Positions 7,441-15,937 are shown, numbered from the stretch's first letter. The stretch is 22,766 bases of DNA from an uncultured Bacteroidota bacterium (GCA_903906615.1 CAIVKT010000214.1:1-22766); one strand, 5' to 3'. Notes: generated by a model not told the origin, from the letters alone. Program-made: numbers and translations.

Positions 7441-7464
7441 GCGCGGATATACTTATATCCGCGC
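7441..7464 (+). promoter_or_regulatory. Strong hairpin at the 5' end of the secDF leader
   Basis: Perfect 11-bp inverted repeat GCGCGGATATA / TATATCCGCGC with only CT between, beginning about 10 bases after the -7 box and thus within the first bases of the predicted mRNA. No T tract follows, so it is not a standard terminator. Confidence 0.6.
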
Positions 7465-7506
7465 GGTCATTTTATATTGTATTACGAAGATAAATTTAAC
7501 GAACCC

Positions 7507-10500
7507 ATGCAATTAAAAGGTTTGATCAAGTTTTTTACTGGCGCACTGATACTTATATCATTGTACCAGCTATCATTAACATTGATCGTTAGGAACGAAG
7601 AAAAGAAAATGCGTGCCACCGCACTGCGCGCTGCCCTGGCCGAATACCCCGGGGCCACCGGCGATAGCCTGGAGAAACTCACGGATGCCCGCTTCCAGTC
7701 TATATCAGACAGTATGCAGGGCGAAGTTATCTTCAGTGTGCCTGTACTTAAAAAGTACACTTACCAGGCAGCTAAGGCAGAAGAACTGAGCCTGGGCCTT
7801 GACCTGCAGGGTGGTATGAACGTAACACTCGAGGTAAGCCTTGATGACCTCGTTCGCTCGATGTCCAACAACCCGCATGATGCTGCGCTGAACAAAGCTA
7901 TTGCTGATGCCAACGCGGCTAAAGCGAACAGCGAAGCCAGCTTTGTTACTTTGTTTGGCGAGGCGTATGAGAAGAACAACCCCGGTGTGAGCCTGGCGTA
8001 CCTTTTCACCAAGCCTTCTGAGAAAGACATAACACGTAATACTACTAACGCGCAGGTATTGGCCAAGATCAACAGCGAAGCCAAAGATGCCGTGCAGCGC
8101 ACATACCATGTGATCAGTACGCGTATTGATAAATTCGGTGTGGCTAACCCTAACGTGAACCTCGATGAAAAGAAAAGCATCATCACCGTGGAACTGGCCG
8201 GTGTGCATAACCCCGACCGTGTCCGTTCTTACCTGCAGGCTACTGCAAAGCTGCAGTTCTTTGAAACGTATGCAAACGCTGATATTGCACCCCTGCTGGA
8301 GCCTGTAAATACGGCCCTCTATAATTACCTCTCTGGTACTCCGGATAGCGCGGGTACTGACTCTGCTAAAAATGCAGCAGTTGCATTGGGTGATACCAGC
8401 AAAAACAAATCTGCCAGCGATACTGCCAGCCTTACAGGCCTTATGGCTACAGGCAAGTCTAAGGCAACTGATGCAAGCGGAAAAGTTACCGACTCTGCAA
8501 AGTTCAAGCAGGATGAAGCGATCAAGAAAAATCCTTTGTTCGCTGTATTGCATCCCAACCTCGACCAGCAAAACGGAATTGTTAACAGCCCTATTGTAGG
8601 CTATGTATCTAAAAAAGATACTGCTAAGCTGGACAAATACCTGGCGCTGGATGTGGTGAAAAATAAATTCCCATCCAATGTACATTTCTGCTACGGCGCA
8701 GAAGACAACTCCAGCAAAACAGCACACGACCCTAATGGCGCGGTTCCGTTATATGCTGTTAAAATGCCGGCAGGCGGAGCCGCAAGGCTGGAGGGCGACC
8801 ACATCACCACAGCCCGTGCCGATTACAGCCCCCTCAATGGCCAGCCCGATGTGAACATGGATATGGACATAAACGGTGCGCGTATCTGGAAAGATATGAC
8901 CGCCCGCCAGGCTGCTGCAAAAGGCTATATAGCTGTAGTGCTTGATGACCGTGTTTACTCTTGCCCGCACGTAGATAATGAGATCTCATCCGGCAGCACA
9001 GAAATTTCAGGTTCCTTCACTGCAGAGCAGGCACAGGATCTTGCCAACATCCTTAAGTCAGGTAAACTGCCCGCACCCGCGCACATTGTGCAGGAACAGG
9101 TGGTAGGCCCTACGCTGGGTGTGGAGAATATCAATAAAGGAATGAGTTCACTGGCTATCTCCTTTATACTCATATTCGTGTTGATGCTCGTGTATTACAA
9201 TACCAGCGGTATCATCGCCAATATCTCCCTTATACTTAACCTTATATTTACAGTAGGCGTGCTTTCTGCGCTACATGCCACGCTTACCATGGCGGGTATT
9301 GCAGGCCTTGTACTTACCGTGGGGATGGCGCTCGATACGAACGTGATCATCTTTGAGCGTATCAAGGAGGAGCTAGCCTCCGGGAAAACTTATCAGCAGG
9401 CCGTCGCGGATGGCTACAAACGTTCTTATGCGCCTGTACTCGATGGTCACATCACTGTATTGATCACCGCTATCATCCTGTTCATATTCGGCCTTGGCCC
9501 TGTGCGTGGTTTTGCCACTACACAGATACTCGGTATCCTGTTGTCTTTGTTCTGCGGTATCCTTGTATCCCGCCTCATCACAGACATCTATACCAAGCGC
9601 GAGCGTCACTTTACTTACTTCACCGGCCTTTCAAAAGCCATCTTCCGCAAGTCGCATTTCAAATTTGTTGAGGCGCGTAAGTACACTTATGTGATCACGG
9701 TTATCGTATTGCTCATGGGTGCCAGCACTTACTTCACCGGGTTCAACCAGGGTGTGGAGTTTAAGGGTGGCCGTAGCTATACCATTAAATTTGACCAGAA
9801 GCTACAGACAGAAGATGTACGCGAAAAGCTGAAATCTTACTTCCTTGGCGAGCGTCCTACTGTGAAGACAATAGGCACTGACAACCAGCTGAACATCACT
9901 ACTTCTTACCTCATCACCAAGCCGGGTGACAATGTAGAGCAGGAAGTGCAGACACAATTGTACAATGGCCTGATCAAGGAGCACCTGATACCGGAAGGCA
10001 CCAGTGTCGCTGTATTCAACACCAAGTATGTGCAAAGCTCTGAAACAGTACTCCCTACCATATCTGATGATCTGAGAGATGGCGCTATATGGGCTACGGT
10101 ACTGTCGCTTATCGCTATCTTCCTCTACATACTGGTGCGTTTCCGCAAATGGCAGTATTCACTCGGTACGCTGCTGTCTTTGCTGCATGACGTTTGCCTT
10201 ACGCTCGCTGTGTTCTCTTACTTCCGCAACAAAGTACCGTTCGCACTGGAAATAGATCAGCACTTCATCGCGGCTATACTTACCGTTATCGGCTTCTCGA
10301 TGAATGACACGGTTATCGTATTCGACCGTATCCGTGAGTACTTCCGCAAGTCGCCAAACGAAAGCAAGACCAGCGTTATCAACCGCGCCATCAACGATAC
10401 ACTGAGCCGTACCATTATGACATCGCTTACCGTATTCGTAACCTTGCTTATCCTCTTTATCTTTGGTGGTGAGGCTACCCGCGGTTTCTCCTTTGCAATG

Positions 10501-10638
10501 CTGATCGGTGTATTCACCGGTACTTATTCTTCTATCTTCGTGGCCGCACCGGTACTCGTGGATATGGATAAGAAAGATACCCTGAAAGCCGAAGTGGACA
10601 GGGAATCGCATATTGAAGAGCTGAAGAAGCTGGCTTAA
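7507..10638 (+). CDS. secDF: Fused protein translocase subunit SecDF
   Basis: 1043 residues from ATG 7507. SecDF is the proton-driven inner-membrane factor that pulls preproteins out through SecYEG. The SecD half shows an N-terminal helix (GLIKFFTGALILISLYQ), the LGLDLQGG motif (96-103), a P1 periplasmic domain, then 'GPTLGVENINKGMSSLAIS' and the helix motif VGMALDTNVIIFERIKEEL (near 605). The SecF half shows 'GVEFKGGRSYTIKF' and GFSMNDTVIVFDRIREYF (near 929). The halves are fused, as is common in Bacteroidota. A low-complexity Ser/Ala/Thr/Lys-rich insert (about residues 275-345) interrupts P1. Upstream in-frame codons back to 7429 overlap the promoter box and are excluded. It is followed by a strong terminator and is transcribed alone. 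Confidence 0.96.
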   Translation: MQLKGLIKFFTGALILISLYQLSLTLIVRNEEKKMRATALRAALAEYPGATGDSLEKLTDARFQSISDSMQGEVIFSVPVLKKYTYQAAKAEELSLGLDLQGGMNVTLEVSLDDLVRSMSNNPHDAALNKAIADANAAKANSEASFVTLFGEAYEKNNPGVSLAYLFTKPSEKDITRNTTNAQVLAKINSEAKDAVQRTYHVISTRIDKFGVANPNVNLDEKKSIITVELAGVHNPDRVRSYLQATAKLQFFETYANADIAPLLEPVNTALYNYLSGTPDSAGTDSAKNAAVALGDTSKNKSASDTASLTGLMATGKSKATDASGKVTDSAKFKQDEAIKKNPLFAVLHPNLDQQNGIVNSPIVGYVSKKDTAKLDKYLALDVVKNKFPSNVHFCYGAEDNSSKTAHDPNGAVPLYAVKMPAGGAARLEGDHITTARADYSPLNGQPDVNMDMDINGARIWKDMTARQAAAKGYIAVVLDDRVYSCPHVDNEISSGSTEISGSFTAEQAQDLANILKSGKLPAPAHIVQEQVVGPTLGVENINKGMSSLAISFILIFVLMLVYYNTSGIIANISLILNLIFTVGVLSALHATLTMAGIAGLVLTVGMALDTNVIIFERIKEELASGKTYQQAVADGYKRSYAPVLDGHITVLITAIILFIFGLGPVRGFATTQILGILLSLFCGILVSRLITDIYTKRERHFTYFTGLSKAIFRKSHFKFVEARKYTYVITVIVLLMGASTYFTGFNQGVEFKGGRSYTIKFDQKLQTEDVREKLKSYFLGERPTVKTIGTDNQLNITTSYLITKPGDNVEQEVQTQLYNGLIKEHLIPEGTSVAVFNTKYVQSSETVLPTISDDLRDGAIWATVLSLIAIFLYILVRFRKWQYSLGTLLSLLHDVCLTLAVFSYFRNKVPFALEIDQHFIAAILTVIGFSMNDTVIVFDRIREYFRKSPNESKTSVINRAINDTLSRTIMTSLTVFVTLLILFIFGGEATRGFSFAMLIGVFTGTYSSIFVAAPVLVDMDKKDTLKAEVDRESHIEELKKLA

Positions 10639-10663
10639 TACAACAATAAGAATATCCTATACC

Positions 10664-10694
10664 AACCGCCCCGGCAATGCCGGGGCGGTTTTTT
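10664..10694 (+). terminator. Rho-independent terminator of secDF
   Basis: Perfect 12-bp stem AACCGCCCCGGC / GCCGGGGCGGTT around loop AAT, followed by a T tract. Confidence 0.9.
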
Positions 10695-10708
10695 GTTTTA
10701 ATTTCTCC

Positions 10709-10716
10709 TACATTTG
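10709..10716 (+). promoter_or_regulatory. -7 promoter element of mlaE
   Basis: TACATTTG matches TAnnTTTG and ends 8 bases before the ATG at 10725, which implies a leader of only a few bases or none. The -33 region would fall in the secDF terminator and shows no TTTG at the right spacing. Confidence 0.45.
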
Positions 10717-10724
10717 CAATTCGT

Positions 10725-11465
10725 ATGAAAACATTGCTCGAACATTTTGGCAGGATCATCCTCATGATAAAGGGTGGTTTTACCAGGCCGGAAAACCTGA
10801 AGGTATACTGGATAGAGTTTATGGAGCAATGCAGCGATATTGGCATACGCTCGTTGCCCATCGTACTCATCATATCCATATTCCTGGGCATGGTGCTTAC
10901 CATACAAACATCTTACCAGCTCGTAAGCCCCATCATCCCCAAAACGGTAGTGGCGGCCATTGTGCGCGATTCTACCATACTCGAGTTATCGCCCACGGTT
11001 ATCTGCATAGTGCTTGCGGGTGTAGTAGGCTCCAAAATAGCATCGGAGCTGGGCAACATGCGTGTAAGCGAGCAGATAGACGCATTGGAGATCATGGGCA
11101 TCAACACCAAGACCTACCTTGTACTCCCCAAAATACTTGCCGCAATGATCATGGTTCCTTGCCTCATCATTATCTCCATAGCCGTGAGCATATGGGGTGG
11201 CTACCTGGCAGGGCTGTTTTCGCACATCCTTTCGCGCCAGCAGTTCTTCCTAGGGCTTACCACCGGCTTCTTGCCCTACAACCTGTTCTTTGCCATGATC
11301 AAAGCATTTACTTTTTCGCTCATCATCTCTATCATCCCATCCTACTACGGCTATTATGTAGAAGGCGGCGCGCTGGAGATAGGCCGCGCATCCACCACCT
11401 CAGTGATCGTAAGCTGTATTCTCATTCTCTGTGCCGATTACGGCCTGTCGCTGCTGTTATTGTAG
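10725..11465 (+). CDS. mlaE: MlaE-family phospholipid ABC transporter permease
   Basis: 246 residues, close to the roughly 260 of E. coli MlaE. MlaE is the inner-membrane permease of the MCE-type ABC system that moves phospholipids between the two membranes. Family features: N-terminal amphipathic part (GRIILMIKGGFTRPE), 'QCSDIGIRSLPIVLIISIFLGMVL', the conserved 'LAGVVGSKIASELGNMRVSEQIDALEIMGI' segment (about 105-135), and the C-terminal 'GYYVEGGALEIGRASTTSVI' segment with its last helix. Start is ATG 10725; the frame extends to 10677, but that lies inside the upstream terminator. Usually the ATPase (mlaF) and MCE protein (mlaD) genes follow; here a terminator follows at once, so the partners must be elsewhere. 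Confidence 0.92.
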   Translation: MKTLLEHFGRIILMIKGGFTRPENLKVYWIEFMEQCSDIGIRSLPIVLIISIFLGMVLTIQTSYQLVSPIIPKTVVAAIVRDSTILELSPTVICIVLAGVVGSKIASELGNMRVSEQIDALEIMGINTKTYLVLPKILAAMIMVPCLIIISIAVSIWGGYLAGLFSHILSRQQFFLGLTTGFLPYNLFFAMIKAFTFSLIISIIPSYYGYYVEGGALEIGRASTTSVIVSCILILCADYGLSLLLL

Positions 11466-11495
11466 CACAATAGTTTAGCTAAAATTATCAATACT

Positions 11496-11531
11496 AAAAG
11501 CCCTTCGCGCATGCTGCACGAAGGGCTTTTT
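11496..11531 (+). terminator. Rho-independent terminator of mlaE
   Basis: Perfect 12-bp stem AAAAGCCCTTCG / CGAAGGGCTTTT with an 11-base loop, ending in T residues. The flanking A and T runs could let it act in both directions. Confidence 0.85.
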
Positions 11532-11619
11532 CATGCGCCATTATAGGCGCATACGGGAAAAATACCCTTTTTATTTCCTGAATAATACGGGATCAGCCCG
11601 CAGGTTTGCGCTGCAATTT

Positions 11620-11643
11620 TACAGCACATTCTAAAACGCTGTA
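11620..11643 (+). promoter_or_regulatory. Dyad TACAGC-N12-GCTGTA before the LuxR-type gene
   Basis: Perfect 6-bp arms (11620-11625 and 11638-11643) end 2 bases before the ATG at 11646. Size and symmetry resemble a LuxR-type operator. A weak -7 candidate CAGGTTTG (11601-11608, one mismatch) would put the dyad inside the leader, where it could instead be a hairpin over the start codon. Confidence 0.4.
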
Positions 11644-11645
11644 CA

Positions 11646-11870
11646 ATGAACAACACAACCTCACACACAACCTTTGGTATTGGCCTTACCCCCCGCGAGC
11701 GGGAAGTCCTCACCTGCATTGCCGATGGCCTCAGCACCAAGCAGATAGCCGGCAAGCTATTCATCAGCCACTACACAGTAGCCAACCACCGCAAGAACAT
11801 GCTGGCCAAGCTCGGTGCCAAAACCAGCGCCCAGCTTGTGCGGCAAATGTACTCGTACGCCCTCAACTAA
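11646..11870 (+). CDS. Stand-alone LuxR-type (GerE) HTH protein
   Basis: 74 residues, almost all one LuxR C-terminal HTH domain: 'LTPREREVLTCIADGLSTKQIA' and 'LFISHYTVANHRKNMLAKLGAKT'. This carries the conserved LTxREREVL opening, the G.S.K.IA turn, and the TV..HR.N...KLG recognition helix. No receiver, PAS or autoinducer-binding domain precedes it, and the short N-terminus (MNNTTSHTTFGIG) cannot hold one. It is either a small solo regulator like GerE or the remnant of a response regulator; the spacer upstream contains no receiver-like sequence. The dyad at its start suggests self-regulation (inference). Confidence 0.85.
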   Translation: MNNTTSHTTFGIGLTPREREVLTCIADGLSTKQIAGKLFISHYTVANHRKNMLAKLGAKTSAQLVRQMYSYALN

Positions 11871-11872
11871 GA

Positions 11873-11892
11873 AATGGCTATAAATAGCCATT
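11873..11892 (+). terminator. Hairpin after the LuxR-type gene
   Basis: Perfect 8-bp stem AATGGCTA / TAGCCATT with loop TAAA, 2 bases after the stop codon. It lacks an immediate T tract (a T run begins about 16 bases later), so terminator function is uncertain. Confidence 0.4.
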
Positions 11893-11980
11893 GTGGGCAC
11901 AGCGGTCATTTTTCAATTTTACACTTAAACCGGGAAGCCGAAAACGGGATCATAGAGTAGGCGATGAAATTTTATTTTTT

Positions 11981-13057
11981 ATGAAAATGTCAATTAATAG
12001 AATAACAATTATACTTTCATTTTTCTTTATCCATAGTTTTGCTTATTGCCAAACCAATAATTCTTCCTCGGTAAATGATCATCTCGTAGAAATAAGTAAT
12101 GGAAAGTTGTTAGTAAATGAAAAACAGAAGGATGCTAAATTACACGGTATAAAACGCAATATATCAGATACTGTTCAGACAGATGAACACATCAAAGCAA
12201 GAAAAATAAAGTTAAGTAACGCATTACATTCTCCGCAAGCTAAATCGAACACAATCAGTCCGAATTCAGATATTGCTCTCACATCATCGTTTAATCATAC
12301 TGATGCCACATCGCAACTCAGCGGGACTTCGAAGCTTGGATTCACTTATAATCTTAGCGCAAAACAAACAGTGTCAGGGAGCGATTCGACGGCTATCCCA
12401 CTCAACTTGGATGGTATTACATCCGGATCGATAATAAAATTAAGCTTTCAAAATAACACGGTGAACAATAAAAAAGTGTTTGGTCTTTTCTATAATTGTT
12501 CATTTACCTATAATCCCAAAACATACAGTTATGCAACAGATTCATTTAGCTTATCACAAAAAAGCTCTGTCAAGAATAATTGGAGTATCAGCGGTACGAT
12601 AGGATATGTTTTTACGTGGGGGAAAAATGGCAATTGGACCAATTTATTCTCGATTAATTACGAATACGCCAACGCTTTTAAAAGTGCTGGAGATATGAGT
12701 TTTATTGCTCCATTTGGTACAAGTAAAAATTTCTACACAATAAATGATTTAGCGTTTGGCACCCCTAAAATGCAACAAACTAACGTCGGTACATTTGAGT
12801 GGAAGTCAGGCTTTGGAAATGAAAGTACAAATACGTATAAATTAGGCTGGGCAATTGACATCTCCTATAGTGATCAACAAAAGTATGCAATTCAACTACC
12901 TATTTATTTCATAAATGGGAACTACAATAAAACGACTGCGCTGGAAGGTGGTATAAGGTTAGGATATACAAACAACACGAATAATTCTTCCGGTGTGCCT
13001 ACTGTTGAGTTGTTTGTTACAACGCCATTTCAAATTCTAAACGATCTTACGCAATAA
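11981..13057 (+). CDS. Secreted or outer-membrane beta-rich protein, uncharacterised, AT-rich
   Basis: 358 residues from ATG 11981. The frame is open from TTG 11891, but only the internal start gives a proper signal peptide (MKMSINRITIILSFFFIHSF, cleavage near AYCQ). The N-terminal 100 residues are Ser/Asn/Lys-rich. After that come alternating polar and hydrophobic strands with aromatic residues and tight turns: 'LGFTYNLSAKQTVSG', 'IIKLSFQNNTVNNKKVFGLF', 'SISGTIGYVFTWGKNGNW', 'YKLGWAIDISYSDQQKYAIQ', 'EGGIRLGYTNNTNNSS', 'TVELFVTTPF'. This suggests an outer-membrane beta-barrel, although the chain ends LTQ rather than with an aromatic. Base composition is much more AT-rich than the flanking genes. 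It sits downstream of atpA, convergent with it, where atpG is often found. No family recognised. Confidence 0.65.
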   Translation: MKMSINRITIILSFFFIHSFAYCQTNNSSSVNDHLVEISNGKLLVNEKQKDAKLHGIKRNISDTVQTDEHIKARKIKLSNALHSPQAKSNTISPNSDIALTSSFNHTDATSQLSGTSKLGFTYNLSAKQTVSGSDSTAIPLNLDGITSGSIIKLSFQNNTVNNKKVFGLFYNCSFTYNPKTYSYATDSFSLSQKSSVKNNWSISGTIGYVFTWGKNGNWTNLFSINYEYANAFKSAGDMSFIAPFGTSKNFYTINDLAFGTPKMQQTNVGTFEWKSGFGNESTNTYKLGWAIDISYSDQQKYAIQLPIYFINGNYNKTTALEGGIRLGYTNNTNNSSGVPTVELFVTTPFQILNDLTQ

Positions 13058-13075
13058 GGCATATTATTATTCCAC

Positions 13076-13113
13076 AAAAAAATCCCCCGGAAAACCTTCC
13101 GGGGGATTTTGTA
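13076..13113. terminator. Bidirectional terminator between the AT-rich gene and atpA
   Basis: Perfect 14-bp stem AAAATCCCCCGGAA / TTCCGGGGGATTTT with loop AACC. An A run on one side and T residues on the other give a T tract on both strands, so it can end both the plus-strand gene and the ATP synthase operon. Confidence 0.9.
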
Positions 13114-13131
13114 TTAGTGTGTTGAGATTGA

Positions 13132-14712
13132 TTAATTCATGAACTGGGGCATCAGCTCTTCAGCCAGCTTTTCCAGTTTCTTCAGGCCATCTTCAGGCAG
13201 TGCGCCTTTCTTGAATTCTTTCAGTACATCAGGCAGTTTCAGTTCCATCTGCTGTATGAAGGTTTCTTCGAAGGCTTTCACGTTCTTTACAGGCACTTTA
13301 CGGATGAAGTTGTTGGTGCCGAGGTAAATGATCGCTACTTGTTTTTCCACGCTGTAAGGGCTGTACTGGGCTTGTTTCAGTATCTCCACGTTACGGCTAC
13401 CCTTGTCGATGATGTTCTTGGTTGCAGCATCCAGGTCGCCACCGAATTTAGAGAAGGCTTCCATCTCGCGGAAGAGGGCCTGGTCCAGTTTCAATGTACC
13501 TGCTACCTTCTTCATTGATTTGATCTGCGCGTTACCACCCACACGGCTCACGGAGATACCCACGTTGATCGCAGGGCGTATGCCGGAGTTGAACAGGTTC
13601 GACTCCAGGAATATCTGTCCGTCAGTGATCGAGATCACGTTAGTAGGGATATAAGCGGATACGTCACCTGCCTGTGTTTCGATGATCGGCAGTGCGGTAA
13701 GCGAACCACCACCTTTCACCATATGCCTGATGCTCTCAGGAAGGTCGTTCATTTTCTTAGCTACTTCGTCATTGTTGATGACCTTGGCAGCACGTTCCAG
13801 CAAGCGGCTATGCAGGTAGAATACGTCACCGGGATAAGCCTCACGGCCCGGCGGGCGGCGCAACAGCAGCGATACCTCACGGTAAGCCACGGCCTGCTTG
13901 GAAAGGTCGTCAAATATAACCAGCGCCGGACGGCCTGTATCACGGAAGAACTCGCCTATCGCAGCGCCCGCAAACGGAGCGTAGAACTGCAATGGTGCAG
14001 GCTCAGATGCAGAGGCTGCAACGATGGTAGTATAGGGCATAGCGCCGTTATCTTCCAGTGTTTTCATCACCTGTGCAACAGTTGATGCCTTCTGGCCGAT
14101 AGCTACATATATGCAATACACAGGCTTGCCCGCCGCATGAAATTCTTTTTGGTTGATGATCGTATCTACGCAGATAGCGGTCTTACCGGTCTGGCGGTCG
14201 CCGATTACCAACTCACGCTGTCCGCGGCCGATAGGGATCATCGCGTCTATCGCTTTGATACCTGTCTGCAACGGTTCTTTTACTGGCTCACGGAATATAA
14301 CGCCCGGCGCTTTACGCTCCAGCGGCATTTCGTACAGGTCGCCTTTCAGCGGTCCTTTGCCATCAATAGGCTCGCCCAGTGTGTTCACCACGCGGCCTAC
14401 CATGCCTTCGCCTACCTTGATAGAAGCGATCTGGTTGGTGCGGCGCACACGGTCGCCCTCGCGGATCTCCATGTAATCACCCATCAGTACCACACCTACA
14501 TTATCTTCTTCCAGGTTCAGCGCTATCGCTTTTACTCCGTTGTCGAACTCCACAAGCTCGCCCTGGCGAACGCTTGTAAGGCCATATACGCGGGCTATAC
14601 CATCACCTATCTGGAGTACAGTACCTACTTCTTCCAGGTTGGTAGCGCCGTTGGTGTTGCTCAGCTGCTGGCGTAATATCGCCGAGATCTCGTCTGGTTT
14701 AATATCAACCAT
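13132..14712 (-). CDS. atpA: ATP synthase F1 subunit alpha
   Basis: 526 residues, within the family's usual range. It forms the non-catalytic nucleotide-binding subunit of the F1 hexamer. Seen in the sequence: an N-terminal [17 protein letters not shown], a beta-barrel part ([10 protein letters not shown]), the Walker A GDRQTGKT (171-178), '[21 protein letters not shown]' with the Walker B region, '[20 protein letters not shown]' and the C-terminal helical domain. It is the last gene of the leftward atpB-E-F-H-A run, with 59 bases to atpH. Downstream is a strong bidirectional terminator rather than atpG, so gamma, beta and epsilon must be encoded elsewhere. Confidence 0.98.
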   Translation of the reverse strand: MVDIKPDEISAILRQQLSNTNGATNLEEVGTVLQIGDGIARVYGLTSVRQGELVEFDNGVKAIALNLEEDNVGVVLMGDYMEIREGDRVRRTNQIASIKVGEGMVGRVVNTLGEPIDGKGPLKGDLYEMPLERKAPGVIFREPVKEPLQTGIKAIDAMIPIGRGQRELVIGDRQTGKTAICVDTIINQKEFHAAGKPVYCIYVAIGQKASTVAQVMKTLEDNGAMPYTTIVAASASEPAPLQFYAPFAGAAIGEFFRDTGRPALVIFDDLSKQAVAYREVSLLLRRPPGREAYPGDVFYLHSRLLERAAKVINNDEVAKKMNDLPESIRHMVKGGGSLTALPIIETQAGDVSAYIPTNVISITDGQIFLESNLFNSGIRPAINVGISVSRVGGNAQIKSMKKVAGTLKLDQALFREMEAFSKFGGDLDAATKNIIDKGSRNVEILKQAQYSPYSVEKQVAIIYLGTNNFIRKVPVKNVKAFEETFIQQMELKLPDVLKEFKKGALPEDGLKKLEKLAEELMPQFMN

Positions 14713-14771
14713 ATTGTCTGTTATTTAAAAAGCCTGCCTCGCGGCAGAGGTTAAAATTTATAAATCGTTAC

Positions 14772-15332
14772 TTATAATTTGTTTACGTAGCTGTTGTCCG
14801 TTACCCGCGCCCTCACGTCACTCAGGTGCTTACGGATACTGGCATCATATTGCTTATCCTGGAACTCCAGTACAAAGCCACCGATCAGTTCTTCATTCAC
14901 TGCCGTCGTCAGCTCTATCGTTCCTTCCGGCAGGTATGTTGCCACCTTAGCCTGTATAGTGCCTGCTATAGCAGGGCTGATGGCCGCCGCTGTGGTGATC
15001 TTTACCAATCGGATGTTCTTCAGCTCGTTATACTGTTCTGTGAAGGCTACTGCTATCTCCGGGAGGTTCAGCTCACGGCCTTTGGATACGATAAGGTCAA
15101 GGAAAAGGGACGTAAAGTTATTGATATGCGCTTTCAGTATCTGGTTGATGATACTCAGCTTCTTATCGCCGCTGATCACCGGGCTGCGCAGCATCGAAGT
15201 GAAATCAGGGCTCTTGGTGCAGATGTTGTTGATCAGCTGCATGTCGGCAAGCACCGCATCGAGGCAGTTCTTTTCCACAGCAAGGTCCAGCAATGATTTC
15301 GCGTAGCGATGGGCAAGACGGGGGTTAAGCAT
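14772..15332 (-). CDS. atpH: ATP synthase F1 subunit delta
   Basis: 186 residues, typical of delta/OSCP. It links the F1 head to the peripheral stalk. The N-terminal helical domain is recognisable (LNPRLAHRYAKSLLDLAVEK, then 'SPDFTSMLRSPVISGDKKLSII' and 'FLDLIVSKGRELNLPEI'), as is the C-terminal strand region that ends the family: 'VNEELIGGFVLEFQDKQYDA' followed by 'SIRKHLSDVRA'. It sits between atpF and atpA in the standard order, 97 bases after atpF. Start is ATG 15332, giving the usual N-terminus. Confidence 0.96.
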   Translation of the reverse strand: MLNPRLAHRYAKSLLDLAVEKNCLDAVLADMQLINNICTKSPDFTSMLRSPVISGDKKLSIINQILKAHINNFTSLFLDLIVSKGRELNLPEIAVAFTEQYNELKNIRLVKITTAAAISPAIAGTIQAKVATYLPEGTIELTTAVNEELIGGFVLEFQDKQYDASIRKHLSDVRARVTDNSYVNKL

Positions 15333-15429
15333 AGTTTCTTTTATTTGGCAAGTTCTGTTTGGTCATTCGATCACCGGGCAATCAGGAAGCTCATTAAGCA
15401 CATTCCTACATTGGCGGATTTGGCATATT

Positions 15430-15924
15430 CTAGTTCAGCTTGATGTCTTCAGCAAGCATCTTCATATAAGTTTCCTGTCCTTCTGCGGCGCTCAGCTGCT
15501 TGCGGATTATTTTTTCTGCTACTGATACAGCCAGCAGGCCTATCTCATTCTTCACTTCAGTCATCGCTGCGTTCTTCTGCTGCAATATCTGCTGCTGCGC
15601 GTCTATGATTATTTTATTGGCTTCGGTCTTGGCCATCTCTTTGGCTTCGCCAATGATGCGGTCCTTCATATCCTTAGCTTCGCGCAGCATCGTGGTGCGC
15701 TCTTCGCGCGCCTGTACCAGCAGCTTTTCGTTCTCAGACTGCAGCTGGCTCATTTCTGTCTTTACACGCTCGGCGGTAGCTATAGAATCAGCAATTCCTT
15801 TTTCGCGGTCGCCCAGCGAGCTAAGGATAGGTTTCCATGCAAACTTGCGCAGGATAAGGAATACAGCAAGGAATGCTATGAGCGTCCAAAAGAATAAACC
15901 GAGTTCCGGGGTCAGCAGATCCAT
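15430..15924 (-). CDS. atpF: ATP synthase Fo subunit b
   Basis: 164 residues from ATG 15924. The frame extends to 15993, but that part translates the repeat spacer and is not plausible coding sequence; MDLLTPELGLFFWTLIAF is the typical b-subunit start. One membrane helix (about 8-28) is followed by 'RKFAWKPILSSLGDREKGI' and a long charged coiled-coil helix rich in Glu, Lys and Ala, with 'AKTEANKIIIDAQQQILQQK', ending in 'VAEKIIRKQLSAAEGQE'. The b dimer forms the peripheral stalk, joined to F1 through delta. The gene lies 236 bases downstream of atpE, an unusually wide gap filled with repeats. Confidence 0.95.
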   Translation of the reverse strand: MDLLTPELGLFFWTLIAFLAVFLILRKFAWKPILSSLGDREKGIADSIATAERVKTEMSQLQSENEKLLVQAREERTTMLREAKDMKDRIIGEAKEMAKTEANKIIIDAQQQILQQKNAAMTEVKNEIGLLAVSVAEKIIRKQLSAAEGQETYMKMLAEDIKLN

Positions 15925-15937
15925 ATTTCTTGTATTT

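Noticed and set aside
7429..7506. TTG at 7429 as the start of SecDF
   Set aside because: The codon lies inside a consensus -7 promoter box and the extra 26 codons run through a perfect hairpin. ATG 7507 gives the usual N-terminus.
7705..8727. 340-codon open frame on the minus strand opposite secDF
   Set aside because: It lies wholly inside secDF, has an unnatural composition rich in Cys, Val and Arg, and shows no domain or signal peptide.
10677..10724. ATG at 10677 as the start of mlaE
   Set aside because: It lies inside the secDF terminator stem and upstream of the likely mlaE promoter box; ATG 10725 fits the family length.
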